Below, in pieces: positions 1-4,692 of a stretch of DNA of 6,997 nucleotides. The stretch comes from an uncultured Paenibacillus sp. (GTDB lineage: Bacteria; Bacillota; Bacilli; Paenibacillales; Paenibacillaceae). Position 1 is the stretch's first letter; every line of letters starts with the position of its first letter. The stretch lies in assembly GCA_937895345.1 (NCBI GenBank), contig CALAWP010000043.1, forward strand, positions 1 through 6,997, given 5' to 3'. Under the pieces are notes generated by a model, which saw nothing but the letters and a program-made list of their open reading frames with translations, was not told the origin of the DNA and searched no databases. A program made the translations under genes and the position numbers.

Positions 1-55
1 CCTCACGTACGGTTTGATGAGGAGAGGCTGGGTTCCGCCCAGCCTTTCACTCTAG
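1..55 (+). mobile_element. 3' end of a group II intron (partial; domain V right half and domain VI)
   Basis: Seen: the window opens with CCTCACGTACGGTTT, which matches the 3' strand of group II intron domain V (consensus ...ACGTACGGTT). A hairpin follows that fits domain VI. Positions 19-32 pair with 38-52: GAG 19-21 with CTC 50-52, GAGA 22-25 with TTTC 45-48 (one G-T wobble), and GGCTGGG 26-32 with CCCAGCC 38-44 but for the loop-closing offset, around a short TTCCG loop. A single unpaired A at 49 interrupts the right strand, exactly where the branch-point adenosine sits in these introns. Known: the 3' splice site lies 7 or 8 nt from that A, so the intron should end at about 55-56. Inferred: the catalytic RNA upstream and any reverse transcriptase/maturase gene lie to the left of the window. 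The structural class and exact boundary cannot be fixed from this fragment. Confidence 0.8.
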
Positions 56-97
56 TTGCGAGCTGCACACGTGCCATGCGCGGCTCATGCCTCATAA

Positions 98-121
98 TGC
101 AAGAAGCTTTCTGTTCTTGCA
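98..121. repeat. 8-bp perfect inverted repeat (hairpin)
   Basis: TGCAAGAA (98-105) and TTCTTGCA (114-121) form a perfect 8-bp stem with an 8-nt loop. No T-run follows on either strand, so it is not a terminator by itself. It ends 14 bp before the stem of the strong terminator and lies in the gene-free stretch between the intron end and the transferase gene. It may be an RNA 3'-end processing or stabilising element, or a remnant of the intron's target region. Confidence 0.5.
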
Positions 122-129
122 CGGACAGT

Positions 130-180
130 AAAAAGACCTCTCGATACTCCCGTTTCAGGCGGGTCGGAGAGGTCTTTTTT
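130..180. terminator. Bidirectional Rho-independent terminator
   Basis: GACCTCTC (135-142) pairs perfectly with GAGAGGTC (167-174). An inner CCCG/CGGG stem (149-152 with 160-163) sits around a TTTCAGG loop. On the plus strand the stem is followed by six T (175-180). On the minus strand the A-run at 130-134 gives five T. It can therefore stop the minus-strand transferase transcript that ends at 220, and also transcripts entering from the left, including any coming through the intron. Confidence 0.9.
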
Positions 181-219
181 CGTTTAACCATGTGCATGAA
201 GCGGCAATCGGCCGGCGCC

Positions 220-1191
220 CTAAGCTTCCGACAGCAGCAGCAAAATAATCGAAGACAGGCTTAAGCAGGTGCTGATCAAATAAAGAAACAGAACGGTCTG
301 CTTCTGGGTCAGGCCTGCGCGCAGCAGCCGGTAATGCGCCTGGCTGGCATCGGCCTGATAGATCGCTTTGCCCTGCAGCATCCGCTTGACGACCACGAAC
401 AGGTTGTCAAAGATCGGTACGCCGAGCGCCAGGATCGGAATGAACAGCGACAGCACCGTCGCCTGCTTGAACGCTCCGTCCAACGCGATAACCGCGAGAA
501 TGAAGCCGAGGAACGTCGCGCCGGCGTCGCCCATGAAAATTTTGGCCGGAGGTTTGTTGTAACGCAAGTACGCCAGCGTAATGCCGACAAGCGCGATCGC
601 CATAATCGCCGAGCTCGATTGGCCTTTGGTCAGGGCGACGATAAAGAGCGTAATGCCCGAAATGGCGGAAATTCCCCCGGCCAGCCCGTCCATGCCGTCC
701 GTAAAGTTAATGACGGTCGTTACCCCGAAAATCCACAGGATCGTCAATATAAATTGCAGCGCCTCCGGCAGAAGGACGTATTCCCCCGAAAACGGGTTGA
801 CAAAGCCGGTAAACGAAATGCCCGACGCGTACACCAGGACGGCGGCCGATACTTGCACGACCAGCTTCGGAAGCGCGGGAAAATCTTTTCCCTTCGTCTT
901 GAACCAATCGTCGATCGTGCCGATGACGAGCAGCAGCACGCCGCCCGCGAAGATCGCGGCCGTCTCCAGGTTGAACTCTCTCGATATGAGCAAATACGCG
1001 AGAAAAAATCCGACAAACATCACGTAGCTGGCGGTGAGAGGAATCGGCTCCCGATGGATTTTGCGTTCGACGTCCTTCCGGGGCCTGTCCACAAAATCGA
1101 TGCGGAACGCCAGCTTGCCAATCGGCGGGATCAGGAAATACACGAATAAAAATGCAATCAAAAAGGCGGCAAGATATAAGATGATATCCAC
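220..1191 (-). CDS. MraY/WecA/TagO-family polyprenyl-phosphate sugar-1-phosphate transferase
   Basis: Integral membrane enzyme of 323 aa with about 10-11 hydrophobic segments, including 1-22, 52-70, 77-92, 144-162, 172-188, 222-238, 244-264 and 297-320. The family transfers a UDP-sugar phosphate (GlcNAc in TagO/WecA) to undecaprenyl phosphate, the first step of teichoic acid or other wall glycopolymer synthesis, with the active site on the cytoplasmic face. Visible motifs: D94-D95-W, NFTDGMDG at 162-169 with D165 and D168, GDAGA at 221-225, and PIFDN around D262. These are the family's Mg2+ and substrate residues, so the fold and chemistry look intact. Two sites deviate: the usual HxHH near residue 284 reads SQAHYRL (only H286 kept), and PRLGG after KIH reads PLTAS. 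This suggests a divergent paralogue rather than the main TagO, so no symbol is given. The start is GTG at 1191, fixed by an AGGAG 7 nt upstream; an in-frame stop lies about 30 nt upstream. It is monocistronic between its own promoter and a terminator. Confidence 0.88.
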   Translation of the reverse strand: MDIILYLAAFLIAFLFVYFLIPPIGKLAFRIDFVDRPRKDVERKIHREPIPLTASYVMFVGFFLAYLLISREFNLETAAIFAGGVLLLVIGTIDDWFKTKGKDFPALPKLVVQVSAAVLVYASGISFTGFVNPFSGEYVLLPEALQFILTILWIFGVTTVINFTDGMDGLAGGISAISGITLFIVALTKGQSSSAIMAIALVGITLAYLRYNKPPAKIFMGDAGATFLGFILAVIALDGAFKQATVLSLFIPILALGVPIFDNLFVVVKRMLQGKAIYQADASQAHYRLLRAGLTQKQTVLFLYLISTCLSLSSIILLLLSEA

Positions 1192-1198
1192 TGTATTT

Positions 1199-1203
1199 CT
1201 CCT
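1199..1203 (-). promoter_or_regulatory. Ribosome binding site for the GTG start of the transferase gene
   Basis: On the minus strand AGGAG is followed by AAATACA and then GTG. No ATG in this frame lies between the upstream stop and the first membrane helix, so this site decides the non-ATG start. Confidence 0.75.
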
Positions 1204-1227
1204 ATGATTCGATATTTTCTATCAACC

Positions 1228-1257
1228 ATTATAGCATCCGGGGCAAAAGCGTGTCGA
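1228..1257 (-). promoter_or_regulatory. Sigma-A promoter of the transferase gene
   Basis: Reading the minus strand, TCGACA (1257-1252; 5 of 6 to TTGACA) is followed by an 18-bp spacer and a perfect TATAAT (1233-1228). TGC directly precedes the -10, giving an extended -10. Transcription would begin near 1221, leaving a leader of about 30 nt to the GTG. The motif is near consensus, so fairly strong constitutive expression is expected. No operator is obvious. Confidence 0.75.
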
Positions 1258-1276
1258 TACGACTCGGTTGGACTCC

Positions 1277-1305
1277 TTGCGAAGCGCGCTGCGAATCCTT
1301 ATAGT
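1277..1305 (+). promoter_or_regulatory. Candidate sigma-A promoter of the oxidoreductase gene
   Basis: TTGCGA (1277-1282) is separated by 17 bp from TATAGT (1300-1305): 4 of 6 and 5 of 6 matches to consensus. Transcription would start near 1312, about 58 nt before the ATG. It lies back to back with the transferase promoter without overlapping it, so a regulator bound between 1258 and 1276 could touch both. Confidence 0.5.
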
Positions 1306-1369
1306 TGCTTGTAGGACGGGCATTTGCCGGACGTTCGGCTCCGGAAGCGAAAGGAGAGAGAGGACAATC

Positions 1370-2472
1370 ATGAGCGATAAAATTCGTTTCGGCATCGTCG
1401 GCGGGGGCTGGCGGGCCGAGTTTTATTTGCGCATCGCGGAGGCGCTGCCCGGCCGCTTCGAAGCGGCGCGCATGCTGGTGCGGGACGAGGCGAAGGGCGC
1501 GGCCTTGACGGCGCGCTGGGGCGTTCCGGCGGCGAGGGATATGGAGGCGTTCGTTCAGGCGCGGGACTTCGACTTTGCGGTCGTGTCCGTGTCGCGGGAC
1601 GTCTGTCCCGACATCATCGCGGCGCTTGTCGAAAGGGGCGTACCGGTGTTATCCGAGACTCCTCCCGCCAAGGATTTGACGGCGCTGGCCGAGCTATGGC
1701 GAAGGCTGGGGCCGCAGGCGCGCGTGCAGGTGGCGGAGCAGTATCTGTTCCAGCCGATGCACGCGGCCAGGCTCGCGGTCGTGCGCTCCGGCAAGCTGGG
1801 CTCGCCCTCGCACGTCCAGCTGTCGGCCGCGCACGCGTATCACGGCGTCAGCCTGATCCGCAAGCTGCTTGGCGTCGGCTTCGGGGACGCCGTTATCCGC
1901 GGCGAGCGGTTCGCGGCGCCGCTGGTGCAAGGGCCGGACCGGAACGGTCCGCCGAAGGAGGAGACTTGCGGCGAATCGATGCAGGAGCTGGCGACCTTCC
2001 GGTTCGGCGACGGGAGGACAGCGCTGTACGATTTTGCCAAGGAGCAATATTTCTCCTGGATTCGCGCTCAGCAGGTTCTCGTTCGGGGCGAACGGGGCGA
2101 GATCGCGAACCGGGACGTGCGCTTCCTGGCCGATTACGCGACGCCGGTCGTTATGGAGCTTCGCCGTATGGATGCCGGCCATGACGGCAATCTGGAAGGG
2201 TATTTCTCCATCGCGGCGTTACGCTGGGAGCCGAGTGGGTGTACCGGAATCCGTTCGAGCCGGCCAGGCTGTCGGACGAGGAGATTGCGATCTCGACCAG
2301 CTTGGCGCGGATGGGCGAATATGCCGCGGGAGGCCCTTCCTTCTACGGTCTGGACGAAGCCGCGCAGGATTTATATTTGTCGCAGATGATGGCGCGGGCG
2401 ATCGAAAGCGGGGAAACGGTGAGGACCGGCGTCCAGCCTTGGGCTGACGGGAAGCGGGAGAGTCGCGGCTAA
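1370..2472 (+). pseudogene. Gfo/Idh/MocA-family NAD(P)-dependent oxidoreductase, frameshifted
   Basis: The family oxidises or reduces sugars, inositols and related polyols with NAD(P). The N-terminal Rossmann fold is clear: IRFGIVGGGWRAEFY at residues 5-19 holds the dinucleotide glycine motif. The second family motif, normally EKP, reads ETPPA at 96-100, so the conserved lysine is missing. A candidate catalytic-region segment HAYHGVSLIRKLL starts at H155. The start is ATG 1370 after a purine-rich AAGGAGAGAGAGG at 1351-1363; an upstream in-frame GTG at 1268 lies in the promoter and is not used. The frame is broken near 2206. Coding up to EGYF (2195-2206) is in one frame; the continuation LHRGVTLGAEWVYRNPF and the rest to TAA 2472 is in another, as if one C or T had been lost. 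Joined, the protein is about 367 aa, normal for the family. Read without correction it ends at 2389 with roughly 60 foreign residues. The cause may be a true mutation or a sequence error. The substrate cannot be told. Confidence 0.82.
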
Positions 2473-2510
2473 ATTGTGCGGCGGCGCGGCAATCTCCATA
2501 TTTTGTAACC

Positions 2511-2527
2511 TGATAGAATGGTCATTC
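2511..2527 (+). promoter_or_regulatory. Candidate extended -10 promoter and overlapping dyad upstream of ecsA
   Basis: TGA-TAGAAT at 2511-2519 fits an extended -10 element (5 of 6 to TATAAT); no good -35 lies 16-18 bp upstream. The half-sites GAATG (2516-2520) and CATTC (2523-2527) form a dyad with a 2-bp spacer overlapping the -10 and the probable start point, a placement suited to a repressor. Five-bp arms are short and may be chance. The 93-bp gap after the oxidoreductase has no terminator, so read-through into ecsA is also possible. Confidence 0.35.
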
Positions 2528-2552
2528 GTACTGACTCTTGACGGAAGAAACG

Positions 2553-2557
2553 AGGAG
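2553..2557 (+). promoter_or_regulatory. Ribosome binding site that decides the ecsA start
   Basis: AGGAG is followed by 8 nt and then ATG 2566. The alternative in-frame GTG at 2557 overlaps this site and has no Shine-Dalgarno sequence of its own at proper spacing, so ATG 2566 is preferred. Confidence 0.7.
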
Positions 2558-2565
2558 TGGGGAAG

Positions 2566-3309
2566 ATGACGGGACATGCGACGGAGACCGGGCCGGCAGC
2601 GGCTCGGGACGAGGTGTTGAAGCTGGACATAGAAGAAGCGGGCTACGACGCCGACAAAACGATTATCCGAAACATCAGCCTGCGGGTGAAGCCGGGCGAG
2701 CTGGTCGGCTTGATCGGACCGAACGGAGCGGGCAAGAGCACCACCGTCAAGACGATTCTCGGGCTGATGAATCACGTGAAAGGGCAGGTGGAGCTGGGAG
2801 GCCGGCATAAACGTTACGCCTACGTGCCGGAGCAGCCCGTTTATTACGAGTATATGACGTTGTGGGAGCATTTGCTGCTGGCGGCTTCGGTGTACGACCT
2901 TGATGAAAGCGATGTGGAGGTTAAAGGGGAACGGCTGCTGGAGCGATTCCGCCTGACGGAGCAGAAGCATCATTATCCGACGAGCTTTTCCAAGGGCATG
3001 CAGCAGAAGCTGATGCTCATTGCCGCGTTTTTGCTGGAGCCGGACGTATATATTGTGGACGAGCCGTTTGTCGGTCTTGACCCTCGGGCGACAAGCGATT
3101 TCCTGGAGCTGCTGCACGACGAGCTGAGGCGCGGCGCCGGCGTGCTTATGAGCACGCACGTGCTCGACACCGCCGAAAAGATTTGCGGAAGCTTTGTGCT
3201 GCTGAGCGGCGGCTCCGTCGTGGCGCAAGGCTCCCTGGCCCAAGTGCGGGAAAAGGCGGGCTGCGGCGCGGACGCCGCGCTGTCCGAATGTTTTCTGGCG
3301 CTGACGTGA
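2566..3309 (+). CDS. ecsA: ABC transporter ATP-binding protein EcsA
   Basis: Cytoplasmic ATPase of 247 aa, the usual length for EcsA, that powers the membrane partner encoded next door. Motifs in order: Walker A GPNGAGKST at 51-59; a Q-loop Gln at about 90 within YVPEQP; the ABC signature as FSKGMQQK at 141-148, the SKGM variant typical of EcsA rather than LSGGQ; Walker B VYIVDE at 161-166; D-loop GLDP at 170-173; switch histidine H198 in MSTH. All catalytic residues are present. The PEQPVYYEYMTLWEHL stretch and the DAALSECFLALT C-terminus also resemble Bacillus EcsA as I recall it. In Bacillus, Ecs mutants affect exoprotein secretion, competence and intramembrane protease activity; the transported substrate is not settled. 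The gene lies 19 bp before ecsB and is surely co-transcribed with it. A separate promoter is suggested at 2511-2519. Confidence 0.88.
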   Translation: MTGHATETGPAAARDEVLKLDIEEAGYDADKTIIRNISLRVKPGELVGLIGPNGAGKSTTVKTILGLMNHVKGQVELGGRHKRYAYVPEQPVYYEYMTLWEHLLLAASVYDLDESDVEVKGERLLERFRLTEQKHHYPTSFSKGMQQKLMLIAAFLLEPDVYIVDEPFVGLDPRATSDFLELLHDELRRGAGVLMSTHVLDTAEKICGSFVLLSGGSVVAQGSLAQVREKAGCGADAALSECFLALT

Positions 3310-3328
3310 CGGGAGGGGAACGGGAGAA

Positions 3329-4579
3329 ATGATGACGCCGGGCCGGTTGTTTCGAATTCGGTTGAAATTTCGTTTGAAGGAACAATGGAAAGCATGGAAC
3401 AGCGCGCTGGACTGGACCGTATGGCTGTATATTCTCGTTCCGGCGCTGCTTGTGGGAGGCGGCTTTTACCGGGATTTTTGGCTGGAGATGCCGGAGTGGG
3501 CGGAAAAGGCGCCATGGCGGGCCGGACTGGCGATTGCGCTGCTCTTGCCTATGATTATGGGACGCGTAAGAGTATTTGTCGAGGAAGCGGATCGGCTGTT
3601 TATGCTGCAAAAGAAAGAGTGGCTGCTGGGGCTCAAGCGCCGGGGCATGCTGTATACGGCTTGCGTGCAAGCGGCGCTGCTGCTGATTCCTTTTGCCTTG
3701 CTGCTTCCATTTCTGGTGCGGGCCGAAGGGATGGGAGGGCTGGAAATTGTCCAAATGTACGCCTATACCTGGCTGGCAAGCCTAACTTGGTCCATCGTGA
3801 GCCAATGGGTCGACCTGCCGGCTCGGGGATGGCGCAAGTGGCTGCTGGAAGGGTGCTGCCTGGCCGTCTGGGCGGCGGCTTATCTCGTGCCGGCGCTGCC
3901 GCTCGGATTCGGGCAAGGGGCGGCGGTCACGGTTCCGGCATTTGCCGTGATGGCGGCCGCCGCTGCAGCCTCCGCGTATGGCTCGCTAAGATCCGGCATA
4001 CGGTTTGAGGCGGAAGTGAAGCAGGACCGGGACGTGCGCAATCGAAGCACCGAATTTCTGCTCAGCCAGACGGGCAATGTTAGGCCGCTGTCCAAGCGGA
4101 AGCGCCCGCTGCTGTTCCGCCGTTCGCAGCGTTTGTTCAAAGGCGCCGATACCGCCTCGGTGCTGGCCGAAATGCGGATCAAAGCATTCGTCCGCTCTTC
4201 CGTCGTGCGAATCTGGTTCGGATATACGTCCGTATGCGCGACGGCCATTCTTGCGGCGCCGCCTTCGGCCTCGGTCGTCTTGATTCCCGCGTTTGCCTAT
4301 GTCGGGGCATCCTGGCTGCGGGCGCAATGGGAGCAATGGAAGGCGGAGGAATACATCGCCCATTTCGGGTGGTCCGCCGAGGCGGCGGCCCAGGCGGCGG
4401 CTTTATCCCGATTTTGGCTGCTGCTGCCGCCGCTGCTGATCTGGTCGGCCTTCGCCGGAGCGCATGCATTTGGCCTGTGGGCGGCCATTTCCGCCTTGCC
4501 CGTATGCGCCGCTGTATGGGCGCTTCTGAACGGCAGGCTCCGGGTTGGCGGCCCGCGTCAAGCCGCGTTCAAAAAATAA
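3329..4579 (+). CDS. ecsB: EcsB-type ABC transporter permease
   Basis: Membrane partner of EcsA, 416 aa. Hydrophobic segments lie at about 29-46, 64-79, 108-130, 140-160, 172-192, 198-218, 290-310, 312-330, 361-379 and 381-401. A charged, probably cytoplasmic loop at 221-288 may contact the ATPase. The N-terminal half follows the EcsB pattern: a short basic start rich in Arg/Lys, a first helix, a W-rich loop, then RVFVEEADRLFMLQKKE at 80-96, comparable to the acidic DxxFLLP-type stretch of Bacillus EcsB. Sequence identity outside this region is low and Ala/Leu/Trp content is high, so the name rests on size, topology, that motif and pairing with EcsA. Start is ATG 3329 (a second ATG at 3332 is nearly equivalent) with GGAGGGG at 3312-3318. 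No ecsC-like gene follows; the next gene is rnr. There is no convincing terminator after the TAA. Confidence 0.8.
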   Translation: MMTPGRLFRIRLKFRLKEQWKAWNSALDWTVWLYILVPALLVGGGFYRDFWLEMPEWAEKAPWRAGLAIALLLPMIMGRVRVFVEEADRLFMLQKKEWLLGLKRRGMLYTACVQAALLLIPFALLLPFLVRAEGMGGLEIVQMYAYTWLASLTWSIVSQWVDLPARGWRKWLLEGCCLAVWAAAYLVPALPLGFGQGAAVTVPAFAVMAAAAAASAYGSLRSGIRFEAEVKQDRDVRNRSTEFLLSQTGNVRPLSKRKRPLLFRRSQRLFKGADTASVLAEMRIKAFVRSSVVRIWFGYTSVCATAILAAPPSASVVLIPAFAYVGASWLRAQWEQWKAEEYIAHFGWSAEAAAQAAALSRFWLLLPPLLIWSAFAGAHAFGLWAAISALPVCAAVWALLNGRLRVGGPRQAAFKK

Positions 4580-4613
4580 TGCCGCGAAGCGGATGCGTTT
4601 CTCCCATTTCGTG

Positions 4614-4633
4614 TATACTACATGGTATATGAT
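4614..4633 (+). promoter_or_regulatory. Candidate -10 elements upstream of rnr
   Basis: The AT-rich island in the 113-bp gap offers TATACT (4614-4619) and TATGAT (4628-4633). Neither has a recognisable -35 at 16-18 bp. TATAC (4614-4618) and GTATA (4625-4629) form a short dyad here. It is the only promoter-like sequence between ecsB and rnr, but the call is weak and read-through from ecsAB is possible. Confidence 0.3.
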
Positions 4634-4641
4634 TATCTATC

Positions 4642-4673
4642 AACCGGCGGCAAGCATCATTCATAGGCCGGTT
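4642..4673 (+). repeat. Inverted repeat in the rnr leader
   Basis: AACCGGC (4642-4648) and GCCGGTT (4667-4673) are a perfect 7-bp inverted repeat with an 18-nt loop. It ends 4 nt before the AGGAG (4678-4682) that serves rnr. In RNA it would form a stem just upstream of the ribosome binding site without covering it. It has no T-run, so it is not a terminator. Confidence 0.45.
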
Positions 4674-4692
4674 ACCGAGGAGAACGGCATCC

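Noticed and set aside
64..73. Near-palindrome GCACACGTGC as a regulator site
   Set aside because: It is short, contains the common CACGTG core, and has no promoter or gene start nearby.
334..1149. Plus-strand open frame of 271 codons inside the transferase gene
   Set aside because: It is a highly charged Arg/Asp/Gln-rich translation with no domain, opposite a clear membrane enzyme with its own promoter, RBS and terminator.
1268..1369. Upstream GTG start for the oxidoreductase, adding 34 residues
   Set aside because: The added residues are unlike a Rossmann N-terminus and overlap the predicted promoter. ATG 1370 has a proper purine-rich RBS and is followed at once by the first beta strand.
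2371..3243. Minus-strand open frame of 290 codons across the ecsA region
   Set aside because: It lies opposite intact Walker A, signature and Walker B motifs, has no family features, and has no ribosome binding site that I can see.
4582..4600. CCGC-GAA-GCGG hairpin after ecsB as a terminator
   Set aside because: The stem is only 4 bp and is followed by ATGCGTTTCTCCC rather than a T-run.
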